A stretch of 64,000 bases of DNA from Neisseria bergeri (GCA_003044455.1 POWY01000004.1:113355-177354), one strand, 5' to 3'; numbered from the stretch's first letter, positions 55,435-64,000 are shown. The notes: generated by a model from the sequence alone, not told the origin. Numbers and translations are program-made.

Positions 55435-56154
55435 ATGCTGACCACGCCGCCGCTCGCCCCCAAAACCGTCGCCGCCCTGCACAGGCTCGGTATCCGTACG
55501 CTCGAAGAACTGCGGCAAAACGGTTCGGTCAAAGCCTTTCTGCTGCTCAAAGCATCGGGTTTGACCCTCACGAAAAGCACGCTGTGGCAGCTTCAGTCGC
55601 TGCTGGACGGCACGCCGCCGCACGAAATGTCCCAAGCTCATAAAGCCTGCCTGCTTGCCGAGTTGAAAAACCATCCGCCCGTCGCCGCCTTTCCGCCGCA
55701 GGAAGAAATGGAACACTTCATGCGCGAAGCACTGCGCCAAGCAGAACAATCCGCCGCCGACGGCGAAATACCCGTCGGGGCAGTCATCGTTTCAGACGGC
55801 AAAATCATCGCAGCGGCACACAACACCTGCATTGCCGACTGCAATGTCAGCCGGCACGCCGAAATCAACGCCTTGGCACAGGCAGGCAGCGAAATGCAAA
55901 ACTACCGCCTTGACGGATGCGACATCTACATCACCCTCGAACCCTGCGCCATGTGCGCGTCCGCACTGATACAGGCACGAATCAAGCGCGTGATATACGG
56001 TGCGGCAGAACCCAAAACCGGCGCGGCAGGCAGCATCGTCAACCTGTTTGCCGACAAACGCCTCAATACGCACACCGCCATACGGGGCGGAATCCTGCAA
56101 GAAGAATGCCGCATCGTGTTAAACCGTTTTTTTCAGAACAAAAGAAAAGGTTGA
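55435..56154 (+). CDS. tadA: tRNA adenosine(34) deaminase with an extra N-terminal TfoX_C-like domain
   Basis: 239 residues, ~80 more than typical TadA. Residues ~1-80 (TVAALHRLGIRTLEELRQ...) look like the helix-hairpin-helix C-terminal domain of TfoX. Residues ~90-235 are the deaminase, with zinc ligands His141 (HAE, Glu143 catalytic), Cys171 and Cys174 (PCAMC). It converts A34 to inosine in tRNA-Arg(ACG). Directly after miaA. Confidence 0.95.
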   Translation: MLTTPPLAPKTVAALHRLGIRTLEELRQNGSVKAFLLLKASGLTLTKSTLWQLQSLLDGTPPHEMSQAHKACLLAELKNHPPVAAFPPQEEMEHFMREALRQAEQSAADGEIPVGAVIVSDGKIIAAAHNTCIADCNVSRHAEINALAQAGSEMQNYRLDGCDIYITLEPCAMCASALIQARIKRVIYGAAEPKTGAAGSIVNLFADKRLNTHTAIRGGILQEECRIVLNRFFQNKRKG

Positions 56155-56158
56155 ACCC

Positions 56159-56647
56159 ATGACCGCCCTACTCGTCATTCTCGCCCTCATTCTGCTTGCC
56201 GTCGGCACGGCAGGCATCGTTTACCCTGCCCTCCCCGGATTGGCATTGATGTTTGCCGGAACCTGGCTGCTTGCCTACTCCGGCGGCTATCAAATCTACG
56301 GCGCGGGCGTTTTGTGGACGGTCGGACTCATCAGCCTTGCCGGCATACTGACGGACTATGTGGCAGGCATATGGGGGACAAAATATAGCGGAGCGGGCAG
56401 GCTCGCCGTTCGCGGCGCATTGGCCGGCAGCATTATCGGTATGTTTTTCTCCCTTCCCGGACTAATACTCGCTCCCTTTATCGGTGCGGCGGCAGGCGAA
56501 CTGATCGATCGGCGCAATATGCTTCAGGCAGGTAAAGCAGGCTTGGGTACACTGTTGGGACTTGTCGTCGGAACGGCGTTCAAAATCGGTTGCGCCGTCT
56601 CCATCCTGTTTATTTTATTGGTGAAATACATCGCCTACCTGTTTTAA
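56159..56647 (+). CDS. DUF456-family membrane protein
   Basis: 162 residues; AAAGG before the ATG, 4 bases after tadA. Four hydrophobic, glycine-rich segments, with GIVYPALPGLALMFAGTWLLA and GSIIGMFFSLPGLILAPFIGA typical of DUF456. Function unknown. Likely last gene of miaA-tadA-DUF456. Confidence 0.85.
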   Translation: MTALLVILALILLAVGTAGIVYPALPGLALMFAGTWLLAYSGGYQIYGAGVLWTVGLISLAGILTDYVAGIWGTKYSGAGRLAVRGALAGSIIGMFFSLPGLILAPFIGAAAGELIDRRNMLQAGKAGLGTLLGLVVGTAFKIGCAVSILFILLVKYIAYLF

Positions 56648-56651
56648 CCCC

Positions 56652-56692
56652 TTCAGACGGCATCAGGATAAATTGCTATAATGCCGTCTGAA
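56652..56692 (+). promoter_or_regulatory. rlmB promoter (extended -10) overlapping a DUS pair
   Basis: TGCTATAAT (56674-56682) is an extended -10 whose last base pair runs into ATGCCGTCTGAA (56681-56692). With TTCAGACGGCAT at 56652-56663 this forms a long-looped inverted pair. The promoter thus sits in the loop of a DUS inverted repeat. Confidence 0.55.
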
Positions 56693-56712
56693 ACCTTTTG
56701 ACAAACACCATT

Positions 56713-57465
56713 ATGGCAAACCAAAGACCCATCTACGGCTTCCACGCCGTCAATGCCCGATTGTGGCAAAACCCCAAATCCATCGTCGAACTCTACATCC
56801 AAGAAGGCAAATCAGACGCACGCACGCGCGAAGTGCTGGAAAAGGCTGCAAACGAAAACATCCGCGTATATTTTGCCGATGCCGACCGCCTCAACGCCAT
56901 CAGCAAAGGCGCGCGCCATCAGGGCGTGGTCGGATTTATCGATGCCTCCAAAAACCACGTCCACCTCGAAGACGTATTGGAAAACTTAAGCGAACCGCCG
57001 CTGTTGCTGATACTCGACGGCATCACCGACCCGCACAACCTCGGCGCGTGCCTGCGTACCGCCGACGCGATGGGCGTACATGCCGTCATCGCGCCGAAAG
57101 ACAAAAGCGCGGGGCTGAACGCCACCGTCAGCAAAGTCGCCTGCGGTGCGGCGGAAACCGTCCCCTACATCACCGTAACCAACCTCGCCCGCACCCTGCG
57201 CGAGCTGAAAGAATACGGCATCTGGATTATCGGTACCGATATGGGCGGCGACTCCGACCTTTACCATTGCGATCTGCCCGACAGCGCGGCGTGGGTAATG
57301 GGCAACGAAGGCGACGGTATGCGCCGCCTCACGCGCGAACATTGCGACATGCTGGTGTCCATACCGATGTTCGGCACGGTCGAAAGCATGAACGTCTCCG
57401 TGTCTGCCGGAATGGTATTAAGTGAAACCCGCCGGCAGCGCGTATTAAAAAACGAAAAAGCGTAA
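56713..57465 (+). CDS. rlmB: 23S rRNA (guanosine-2'-O-)-methyltransferase RlmB
   Basis: 250 residues from ATG 56713; no Shine-Dalgarno. SpoU/TrmH family: N-terminal substrate-binding part ([13 protein letters not shown]), then the knotted SAM domain with [34 protein letters not shown] and [12 protein letters not shown]. It methylates G2251 of 23S rRNA. Confidence 0.95.
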   Translation: MANQRPIYGFHAVNARLWQNPKSIVELYIQEGKSDARTREVLEKAANENIRVYFADADRLNAISKGARHQGVVGFIDASKNHVHLEDVLENLSEPPLLLILDGITDPHNLGACLRTADAMGVHAVIAPKDKSAGLNATVSKVACGAAETVPYITVTNLARTLRELKEYGIWIIGTDMGGDSDLYHCDLPDSAAWVMGNEGDGMRRLTREHCDMLVSIPMFGTVESMNVSVSAGMVLSETRRQRVLKNEKA

Positions 57466-57478
57466 GCCTCAAAAACAA

Positions 57479-57515
57479 TGCCGTCTGAAACAGGGATTCC
57501 GTTTCAGACGGCATT
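57479..57515. terminator. DUS hairpin between rlmB and the permease
   Basis: ATGCCGTCTGAAAC and GTTTCAGACGGCAT with a 9-base loop, between convergent genes. Confidence 0.75.
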
Positions 57516-57526
57516 CGTTTTCAAAA

Positions 57527-58918
57527 TCAGTGTTCCAAGTGGTCGGTATCAAACTTGACCGCCGCCTCGGTTTTATCTTCCGGCAAGACCAAATTCAGCA
57601 AGACTGCCGTAATGCCGCCGGCGGAAATAGAGTTTTGGAACAAGACGGGCAGGTTTTTAAACACTTCCGGTTCAAACGCCACGCCCAAGCCCAAACCGAC
57701 CGACGTTGCCGCAATCACCGCTTCGCGCCTGCGGATGCCGTGGCTGACCAAAATCCGCACGCCCGCAATCGCAATCAGGCCGAACATCAAAACCATCGCG
57801 CCGCCCAACACCGGACTCGGAATCGTCGTAAATGCGCGTCCGACAACGGGGAACAGACCCAACAGCACCAAAATCACGGCAATATATTTGCCCACATGGC
57901 GCGAAGCCACGCCGGTCATCTGAATCACGCCGTTGTTTTGCGCAAACGTCGTCAGCGGCAGCGAACCCAAAGCCGTCGCAATCACCGACACCAAGCCGTC
58001 CGCCAACACGCCGCCGCGCAGGCGTTTGGTGTATTCTTCGCCTTCAATCGGCTGGTCGGACACCATTGCCGTCGCGGTCAAATCGCCGACCGCCTCAAAC
58101 ACGCTCAACAGGAAAATCGCGCCCGCCACAATAAATGCGTGCCAGTCAAAAGCAAAACCGTATTTAAACGGTACGGGCAGCGTAACCAGCGGCAGGTTTT
58201 GCAGCGCGGAAAAATCCACCTTACCCAAAAACAGCGCGACAATGTAGCCGGCAATCAACCCGACCGCGATGCCGCTCATGCGCAACAGCGGGTTTTTCAT
58301 ACAGTTGAATATCAACACAATCAGCAACACCAGCGACGCCAGCCCCAAGTTTTCCATCGAGCCGAACGTGCCGTCCGCCTTCGCGCCAAAGCCACCGCCG
58401 AAATCGGTAATGCCGACGTGTACCAAACTCAAGCCGATCAGCATCACCACCACACCGCTGACCGTCGGCGTAATCACTTTTTTCAAATAAGGCAGAAGCC
58501 ACGCCGAGAAACAGACCAAAAACGCCCCGACAAACGATACGCCCAAGAGCGTCGAAATCATCGCATCCTTAGTCAAACCGCCCTCTTTCATCCCCGCGCC
58601 GAGCACAATCATGACGGTAACGAACGAGAAATTCACCGACTGGATGGACAGCATCCCCGAACCGATCGGCCCAAAGCGGTTGACCTGCAAATAAGTGCCG
58701 ACACCCGACGCAACCATCGCCATCGACACGAGATATGCCGTCATCTCCACCGGCAATTCCAGCGCGCCGCCCACAATCAGCGCGGGCGTAATCATCGGCA
58801 CAAAAATCGCCAAAAGATGGGTAACCGCGCTCAACAGCGCATTGCCGAACGGCGGTCTCTCTTCCAAACCGTACACCAAATCAGGCGAATCCGCACCTTT
58901 TCCCAACTGACCGCTCAT
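57527..58918 (-). CDS. NCS2-family purine permease (XanP-like)
   Basis: 463 residues, 12-14 transmembrane segments. The nucleobase-ascorbate signature QNNGVIQMTGVASRHVGKY is present, and it is close in length and pattern to E. coli XanP (463 residues), with SGVVVMLIGLSLVHVG and SVFEAVGDLTAT. It is expected to import xanthine or urate with protons. Uracil is less likely because UraA-type motifs differ. Single gene; a Correia element lies upstream in the divergent gap to dapA. Confidence 0.88.
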   Translation of the reverse strand: MSGQLGKGADSPDLVYGLEERPPFGNALLSAVTHLLAIFVPMITPALIVGGALELPVEMTAYLVSMAMVASGVGTYLQVNRFGPIGSGMLSIQSVNFSFVTVMIVLGAGMKEGGLTKDAMISTLLGVSFVGAFLVCFSAWLLPYLKKVITPTVSGVVVMLIGLSLVHVGITDFGGGFGAKADGTFGSMENLGLASLVLLIVLIFNCMKNPLLRMSGIAVGLIAGYIVALFLGKVDFSALQNLPLVTLPVPFKYGFAFDWHAFIVAGAIFLLSVFEAVGDLTATAMVSDQPIEGEEYTKRLRGGVLADGLVSVIATALGSLPLTTFAQNNGVIQMTGVASRHVGKYIAVILVLLGLFPVVGRAFTTIPSPVLGGAMVLMFGLIAIAGVRILVSHGIRRREAVIAATSVGLGLGVAFEPEVFKNLPVLFQNSISAGGITAVLLNLVLPEDKTEAAVKFDTDHLEH

Positions 58919-59034
58919 TGTATTTCCTTATTTTAAAGGTTGAAAAATCCAAGCGCGGATTGTAGCGAATCTGCCGCACGGCTTCAATTTGCATTTCAGA
59001 CGGCATCCGCCTGTCCCACACGCTTACCACATTT

Positions 59035-59141
59035 TATAGTGGATTAAATTTAAATCAGGACAAGGCGACGAAGCCGCAGACAGTACAAATAGTACGGCAA
59101 GGTGAGGCAACGCCGTACTGGTTTAAATTTAATCTACTATA
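59035..59141. repeat. Correia element (CREE), short form, 107 bp
   Basis: Starts TATAGTGGATTAAATTTAAA and ends TTTAAATTTAATCTACTATA. It lies in the divergent permease/dapA gap, 117 bases before the permease start. CREE ends can supply promoter elements. Confidence 0.95.
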
Positions 59142-59255
59142 AATCCGACAGCACCGGCATAAACCGGCAAACATAATAAAATGATTTCCAACAGGAAAAA
59201 TCAATTTCCCCCATACCTTTCGGCGCAAACGCCCCACATCCGCAACCCGCCGGAT

Positions 59256-59284
59256 TTCACACCTGCGGTAAAGTAGGCTACAAT
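59256..59284 (+). promoter_or_regulatory. dapA promoter
   Basis: TTCACA (59256-59261), 17-base spacer and TACAAT (59279-59284), 46 bases ahead of the dapA start. Confidence 0.55.
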
Positions 59285-59330
59285 CGGAAGCATTACCGCC
59301 CCCTACACCACAACTGATAAAAGGTTCTGT

Positions 59331-60206
59331 ATGTTACAAGGTAGCCTGGTTGCCCTGATTACCCCGATGAATCAAGACGGCAGCATCCATTACGAACAAC
59401 TCCGCGACTTAATCGACTGGCACATTGAAAACGGCACGGACGGCATCGTCGCCGTCGGCACGACAGGCGAGTCCGCCACGCTTTCCGTCGAAGAACACAC
59501 CGCCGTCATCGAAGCCGTCGTCAAACACGTTGCCAAACGCATCCCCGTCATCGCCGGCACAGGGGCGAACAACACCGTCGAAGCCATCGCCCTTTCCCAA
59601 GCCGCCGAAAAAGCCGGGGCGGATTACACCCTCTCCGTCGTCCCCTACTACAACAAACCTTCGCAAGAAGGCATGTACCGCCATTTCAAAGCCGTTGCCG
59701 AAGCCGCCGCGATTCCGATGATACTCTACAACGTGCCCGGCAGAACCGTCGTCAGCATGAACAACGAAACCATCCTGCGCCTTGCCGAAATCCCCAACAT
59801 CGTCGGCGTGAAAGAAGCCAGCGGCAACATCGGCAGCAACATCGAACTCATCAACCGCGCGCCCGAAGGCTTCGTCGTCCTTTCCGGCGACGACCATACC
59901 GCCCTGCCGTTCATGCTGTGCGGCGGACACGGCGTTATTACCGTAGCCGCCAACGCCGCCCCGAAACTCTTTGCCGATATGTGCCGCGCCGCGCTGCAAG
60001 GCGACATTGCCCTCGCACGCGAACTCAACGACCGGCTGATTCCGATTTACGACACCATGTTCTGCGAACCCAGCCCCGCCGCGCCGAAATGGGCATTGTC
60101 GGCACTGGGCAAATGCGGGCCGCACGTCCGCCTGCCGCTCGTTCCTCTGACGGAAGACGGACAGGCAAAAGTCCGCGCCGCACTGCAAGCCGCAGGACAA
60201 CTTTAA
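59331..60206 (+). CDS. dapA: 4-hydroxy-tetrahydrodipicolinate synthase
   Basis: 291 residues; AAGG upstream. It condenses pyruvate with aspartate semialdehyde in lysine/DAP synthesis. Schiff-base Lys161 (VGVKEASG), Thr44-Thr45 (GTTGES), Tyr133 (YNVPGRT) and Arg138. Next comes bamC after a DUS hairpin, the same order as in E. coli dapA-bamC. Confidence 0.98.
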   Translation: MLQGSLVALITPMNQDGSIHYEQLRDLIDWHIENGTDGIVAVGTTGESATLSVEEHTAVIEAVVKHVAKRIPVIAGTGANNTVEAIALSQAAEKAGADYTLSVVPYYNKPSQEGMYRHFKAVAEAAAIPMILYNVPGRTVVSMNNETILRLAEIPNIVGVKEASGNIGSNIELINRAPEGFVVLSGDDHTALPFMLCGGHGVITVAANAAPKLFADMCRAALQGDIALARELNDRLIPIYDTMFCEPSPAAPKWALSALGKCGPHVRLPLVPLTEDGQAKVRAALQAAGQL

Positions 60207-60213
60207 ATATAGC

Positions 60214-60242
60214 TATGCCGTCTGAAGCGTTCAGACGGCATA
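60214..60242. terminator. DUS hairpin between dapA and bamC
   Basis: ATGCCGTCTGAA and TTCAGACGGCAT with a very short loop, just after dapA; could reduce read-through to bamC. Confidence 0.6.
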
Positions 60243-60283
60243 ACGCAACAAACACTTTAATATCCATCACACAGGATGACACG

Positions 60284-61411
60284 ATGACCCATATCAAACC
60301 CGTCATTGCCGCGCTCGCACTCATCGGGCTTGCCGCCTGCTCCGGCAGCAAAACCGAACAGCCCAAGCTCGACTACCAAAGCCGGTCGCACCGCCTGATC
60401 AAACTCGAAGTCCCGCCCGATTTGAACAATCCCGACCAAGGCAACCTCTACCGCCTGCCTGCCGGTTCGGGAGCCGTCCGCGCCAGCGATTTGGAAAAAC
60501 GCCGCACACCCGCCGTCCAACAGCCTGCCGATGCCGAAGTATTGAAAAGCGTCAAAGGTGTCCGCCTCGAGCGCGACGGCAGCCAACGCTGGCTCGTCGT
60601 TGACGGCAAATCCCCCGCCGAAATCTGGCCGCTCCTAAAAGCCTTTTGGCAGGAAAACGGCTTCGACATCAAATCCGAAGAACCCGCCATCGGACAAATG
60701 GAAACCGAGTGGGCGGAAAACCGTGCCAAAATCCCCCAAGACAGCTTGCGCCGCCTATTCGACACAGTCGGTTTGGGCGGCATCTACTCCACCGGCGAGC
60801 GCGACAAATTCATCGTCCGTATCGAACAGGGCAAAAACGGCGTTTCCGACATCTTCTTCGCCCACAAAGCGATGAAAGAAGTGTATGGCGACAAAAACAA
60901 AGACACGACCATGTGGCAGCCTTCCGCTTCCGACCCCAACCTCGAAGCGGCATTCCTGACGCGCTTTATGCAATATTTGGGCGTTGACGGACAGCAGGCG
61001 GAAAACGCATTGGCAAAAAAACCGACCCTTCCCGCCGCCAACGAAATGGCGCGTATCGAAGGCAAAAGCCTGATTGTCTTAGGCGACTACGGCAGAAACT
61101 GGCGGCGCACCGCGCTCGCCCTCGACCGCATCGGGCTGACCGTCGTCGGTCAAAACACCGAACGCCACGCCTTCCTGGTTCAAAAAGCCCCGAACGAAAG
61201 CAATGCAGTTACCGAACAAAAACCCGGCCTGTTCAAACGACTGCTGGGAAAAGGCAAAGCGGAGAAACCTGCCGAACAGCCCGAGCTGATTGTCTATGCA
61301 GAACCCGTTGCCGACGGCTCACGCATCGTCCTGCTCAACAAAGACGGCAGCGCATATGCCGGCAAAGACGCATCCGCACTGTTGGGCAAACTCCATTCCG
61401 AACTGCGTTAA
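60284..61411 (+). CDS. bamC: Outer membrane assembly lipoprotein BamC
   Basis: 375 residues from ATG 60284 (AGGATGACACG upstream). Lipobox LIGLAAC, then the unstructured LEVPPDLNNPDQ stretch that binds BamD, then two helix-grip domains (about 95-200 and 245-370). Part of the BAM complex that inserts outer-membrane barrels such as ZnuD and Opa. Frame is intact. Confidence 0.9.
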   Translation: MTHIKPVIAALALIGLAACSGSKTEQPKLDYQSRSHRLIKLEVPPDLNNPDQGNLYRLPAGSGAVRASDLEKRRTPAVQQPADAEVLKSVKGVRLERDGSQRWLVVDGKSPAEIWPLLKAFWQENGFDIKSEEPAIGQMETEWAENRAKIPQDSLRRLFDTVGLGGIYSTGERDKFIVRIEQGKNGVSDIFFAHKAMKEVYGDKNKDTTMWQPSASDPNLEAAFLTRFMQYLGVDGQQAENALAKKPTLPAANEMARIEGKSLIVLGDYGRNWRRTALALDRIGLTVVGQNTERHAFLVQKAPNESNAVTEQKPGLFKRLLGKGKAEKPAEQPELIVYAEPVADGSRIVLLNKDGSAYAGKDASALLGKLHSELR

Positions 61412-61467
61412 ACCGTTCAAAACAAAAGCAGCTTCCAAACGGAAGCTGCTTTTTTGTACGGAACTTT

Positions 61468-62400
61468 TTACAACAACCGAGGAGAAATATCCTCAACCGC
61501 CTGAACCAACGCATCCGCCAAAGGCGGATCGAACGCACAATGCCCTGCCTGAACCACCCTCAACTCCGCTTCGGGAAAGGCTTTCGACAACTCCCACGCA
61601 CTCTGCATCGGCGTACACAAATCATACCGCCCCTGTACGATAATGGTCGGGATATGCCGTATTTTGCCGATATTGTTCAAAATCGCCTTATCGCCCTGCA
61701 ACCAGCCGCCGTTGACAAAATAATGGTTTTCCAAACGCGCGATTGCCAGTGAGGCATAAGCATCTTCATCCGCTTCCTCCGGCTCGAAACGGATCAGATA
61801 GCTTTCCCAATCCGCCCAAGCTTTCGCGGCAGACAGGCGCACTTCTTCATCTTGATGAAACAGCAACCCGTGATACGCCTCAATCAGCCGGTTCCGCCGA
61901 TTTTCAGCAATCGGCGCGACAAATTTTTGCCATTGTTCCGGATAAATCCGGCTCACACCGCCCATCTCGTTCAGCCACGCCGTTTCAGACGGCCTGCACA
62001 AAAATATCCCGCGCAATACCAATCCCTTTACCCGTTCCGGATGGGTTTGGGCATAAGCCAGCGACAAAGTGCTGCCCCACGAACCGCCGAACACCAGCCA
62101 TTTTTCAATACCCAGCATCTCACGGACTTTTTCAATATCCGCCACCAAATCCCAAGTCGTATTGTCTTCCGCACAAGCATACGGGCGCGAACGTCCGCAA
62201 CCGCGCTGGTCGATGATGACGATGCGGAACACATCGGGATTGAAAAAACCCCGACATTCAGGCGAAGCCCCCGCCCCCGGTCCGCCGTGTAAAAAAATAA
62301 CCGGCACACCGTCGGGATTACCCGACTCTTCCCAATAAATTTGATGAATTTCAGACACCTGCAAGTATCCGCTATGAAAAGGCTGTTTTATCTCATACAT
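61468..62400 (-). CDS. pip: Proline iminopeptidase
   Basis: 310 residues starting at the second of two adjacent ATGs (62400), which gives correct spacing to GGGAG; a longer frame to 62517 runs into a Correia element. Alpha/beta-hydrolase, S33: oxyanion HGGPGAGASP (38-47), nucleophile Ser107 (GGSWGS), Asp in GRYDLCTP and His in AGHCAFD. It removes N-terminal proline; its activity is used to identify gonococci. Confidence 0.97.
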   Translation of the reverse strand: MYEIKQPFHSGYLQVSEIHQIYWEESGNPDGVPVIFLHGGPGAGASPECRGFFNPDVFRIVIIDQRGCGRSRPYACAEDNTTWDLVADIEKVREMLGIEKWLVFGGSWGSTLSLAYAQTHPERVKGLVLRGIFLCRPSETAWLNEMGGVSRIYPEQWQKFVAPIAENRRNRLIEAYHGLLFHQDEEVRLSAAKAWADWESYLIRFEPEEADEDAYASLAIARLENHYFVNGGWLQGDKAILNNIGKIRHIPTIIVQGRYDLCTPMQSAWELSKAFPEAELRVVQAGHCAFDPPLADALVQAVEDISPRLL

Positions 62401-62501
62401 CATCTTCTCCCATATTGCTTCTGACAATCCGAACATTCCGACACACGACATCCCGCACAAAACACAAGCCGCCCCGAAAGGCAAATGCCGAAAAATCGCG
62501 A

Positions 62502-62656
62502 TATAGTGGATTAACAAAAATCAGGACAAGGCGACGAAGCCGCAGACAGTACAGATAGTACGGAACCGATTCACTTGGTGCTTCAGCACCTTAGAGAATC
62601 GTTCTCTTTAAGCTAAGGCGAATCAACGCCGTACCGGTTTTTGTTAATCCGCTATA
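62502..62656. repeat. Correia element (CREE), full-length 155 bp
   Basis: Terminal repeats TATAGTGGATTAACAAAAAT and TTTTTGTTAATCCGCTATA, with the extra internal ~50 bases (CACTTGGTGCTTCAGCACC and following) that hold the IHF site in full-length elements. It overlaps the region just upstream of pip. Confidence 0.95.
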
Positions 62657-62759
62657 TTCCGCCATCTCTAAGATTTACAGCGATACACGGGTGATTTAAG
62701 GAATGCCCGAACCGTCATTCCCGCAACTTTTCGTCATTCCTACGAACCTACATCCCGTC

Positions 62760-63331
62760 ATTCCCACGAAAGTGGGAATCTAGAATCTCGGACTTTCAGA
62801 TAATCTTTGAATATTGCTGTTGTTCTAAGGTCTAGATTCCCGCCTGCGCGGGAATGACGAATCCATCCGCACGGAAACCTGCACCGCGTCATTCCTACGA
62901 ACCTACATCCCGTCATTCCCACGAAAGTGGGAATCCAGAACGTAAAATCTGAAGAAACCGTTTTATCCGATAAGTTTCCGCACCGACAGACCTAGATTCC
63001 CGCCTGCGCGGGAATGACGAATCCATCCGCACGGAAACCTGCACCGCGTCATTCCTACGAACCTACATCCCGTCATTCCCACGAAAGTGGGAATCTAGAA
63101 TCTCGGACTTTCAGATAATATTTGAATATTGCTGTTGTTCTAAGGTCTGGATTCCTGCCTGCGCGGGAATGACGAATCCATCCGCACGGAAACCTGCACC
63201 GCGTCATTCCTACGAACCTACATCCCCGTCATTCCCACGAAAGTGGGAATCCAGAACGTAAAATCTGAAGAAACCGTTTTATCCGATAAGTTTCCGCACC
63301 GACAGACCTAGATTCCCGCCTGCGCGGGAAT
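62760..63331. repeat. NIME array: eight dRS3 repeats with two alternating cassettes
   Basis: dRS3 units ATTCCCNNNNNNNNGGGAAT lie at 62760, 62836, 62915, 62996, 63075, 63151 (one mismatch), 63231 and 63312. Cassette A (~56 bp, starting CTAGAATCTCGG) and cassette B (~61 bp, starting CCAGAACGTAAAA) alternate A-B-A-B, joined by a 59-60-bp spacer. The whole is a tandem duplication of ~315 bp. Not a CRISPR: the repeats are palindromes and the spacers recur. Confidence 0.95.
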
Positions 63332-63373
63332 GACGGCAGTGCTTCCTTGGCTTAGTTTTATTTTAACCAACTA

Positions 63374-63528
63374 CATAGCGGATTAACAAAAATCAGGACA
63401 AGGCGACGAAGCCGCAGACAGTACAAATAGTACGGAACCGATTCACTTGGTGCTTCAGCACCTTAGAGAATCGTTCTCTTTGAGCTAAGGCGAGACAACG
63501 CCGTACTGGTTTTTGTTAATCCACTATA
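63374..63528. repeat. Correia element (CREE), full-length 155 bp, second copy
   Basis: Same orientation and the same internal segment as the element at 62502, with the left end degenerate (CATAGCGG for TATAGTGG). The two full-length CREEs bracket the NIME array. Confidence 0.92.
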
Positions 63529-63755
63529 AAAACCATCAATCGGAAAATATTGCATAAACAGGCGGAAATATATCATTGAAAAGAAAACCCATACAATGTC
63601 GGACAGAAACAAGCCGCTTTGCCATTGTTTCCTAACAGTTAAACCCCCGCACTTCAAGGCGGCGGACCGGCCTTGTTTCAAAATGGCGCAAGCCCCTGCC
63701 CTCAAATCCAACGCGCAGGATTAAACCATAATGGCGGCTTTCTTATCGTTCCTTA
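63529..63755. other. Gene-free stretch upstream of opa
   Basis: No convincing gene. A minus-strand open frame spanning 63463-63711 runs through the Correia element and shows no domain or ribosome-binding site. Confidence 0.6.
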
Positions 63756-63784
63756 TTGAAACATCGCCCCAAACCCGATACAAT
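63756..63784 (+). promoter_or_regulatory. opa promoter
   Basis: TTGAAA (63756-63761), 17-base spacer, TACAAT (63779-63784). A good sigma-70 promoter, consistent with opa genes being constitutively transcribed. Confidence 0.8.
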
Positions 63785-63849
63785 CCGCCCTTGAACCATC
63801 AGTGAAAATCGTTCTTTTTTAATCAGTTAAACCGAATACGGAGCCGAAA

Positions 63850-64000
63850 ATGAATCCAGCCCCCAAAAAAAACCTTCTCTTCTCTTCTCTTCTCTTCTCT
63901 TCTCTTCTCTTCTCTTCCGCAGCGCAGGCGGCAAGTGAAGACAATGGTCGCGGCCCGTATGTACAGGCAGATTTAGCCTACGCCTACGAACACATTACCT
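63850..64000 (+). CDS. opa: Opacity-associated outer membrane protein Opa, 3' part outside the window
   Basis: Starts ATG 63850 with GGAG upstream. The signal peptide [13 protein letters not shown]... is encoded by the pentamer repeat tract and ends in AAQAA, followed by [19 protein letters not shown], the start of mature Opa. Opa proteins are eight-stranded barrels that bind CEACAMs or heparan sulfate. Phase-variable by slippage of the repeats. With the 8 repeats present the frame is open to the window end, so this copy is ON. Confidence 0.95.
   Translation, partial: MNPAPKKNLLFSSLLFSSLLFSSAAQAASEDNGRGPYVQADLAYAYEHIT
63877..63916 (+). repeat. CTCTT x 8 phase-variation tract of opa
   Basis: Eight perfect CTCTT units, preceded by an 8-base A run at 63865-63872. 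The leader peptide repeats LLFSS. Each gain or loss of one unit shifts the frame by five bases; three units restore it. Confidence 0.97.

Noticed and set aside
57530..58936. A 468-codon open frame antisense to the purine permease
   Set aside because: Extremely His/Arg/Gln-rich, the expected complement of a hydrophobic membrane protein; not a gene.
62760..63331. Regularly spaced 20-bp repeats resembling a CRISPR array
   Set aside because: The repeats are dRS3 palindromes, the spacers are only three recurring cassettes, and there are no cas genes. It is a NIME array.
63463..63711. 82-codon frame upstream of opa on the minus strand
   Set aside because: Its end lies within a Correia element and it lacks a ribosome-binding site and recognisable domain.

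Overview
The window is chromosomal DNA of a pathogenic Neisseria, most likely N. meningitidis, although close relatives are not excluded. The evidence is the very dense 12-mer DNA uptake sequence ATGCCGTCTGAA (often as inverted pairs serving as terminators), five Correia elements (CREE), a dRS3/NIME repeat array next to an opa gene with CTCTT repeats, and genes such as znuD and pip. Nearly all of it is core metabolism; the accessory signal sits in the intergenic repeats, one restriction-modification-like gene, and a few remnants.

Layout. 1-3.2 kb: the 3' part of a phospholipase-D/cardiolipin synthase-like gene, an NlpC/P60 lipoprotein and a large lipoprotein. 3.4-12.5 kb: the Entner-Doudoroff/hexose block zwf-pgl-glk-hexR-pgi (minus), divergent from edd-eda (plus), with a HexR-like operator at the edd promoter. 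13-18 kb: a zinc alcohol dehydrogenase with a Zur box and a CREE in its leader, mutY, a zinc-ribbon membrane protein, trpD and a trpG/pabA amidotransferase. 18.3-21.8 kb: Zur-controlled znuD, then a lipoprotein segment bounded by Kingella-type uptake sequences and an IS5-family remnant. 21.8-28.5 kb: psd (C-terminally truncated by a stop codon), uvrA, a single-protein nuclease-methyltransferase, and a REP-associated transposase (RAYT) remnant beside paired REP-like palindromes.

28.6-44 kb: an almost continuous TCA block on the minus strand (sdhCDAB-sdhE-gltA-sucA-sucB-lpdA-sucC-sucD) plus a second lipoamide-dehydrogenase-like gene. 44-51 kb: a peroxiredoxin-glutaredoxin fusion and methionine genes (metE, metF, metX-metW), interrupted by the Zur-controlled zinc-free ribosomal proteins L31/L36. 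51-58 kb: a lipoprotein, EF-P with its rhamnosyltransferase EarP, miaA, a tadA with an extra N-terminal domain, rlmB and a xanthine-type permease. 59-64 kb: dapA, bamC, pip, then a 1.4 kb gene-free repeat region (CREE, ABAB NIME array, CREE), and the start of an opa gene whose 8 CTCTT repeats leave it in frame (ON).

Regulatory logic visible in the DNA: three perfect Zur boxes tie zinc import (znuD), zinc-sparing ribosomal proteins and a zinc enzyme together; the adh box lies upstream of the -35 element, unlike the box at znuD. A HexR-type palindrome links sugar catabolism to the hexR gene inside the same locus. Non-native DUS dialects (Kingella-type, N. mucosa-type) mark places where DNA probably came from other Neisseriaceae.
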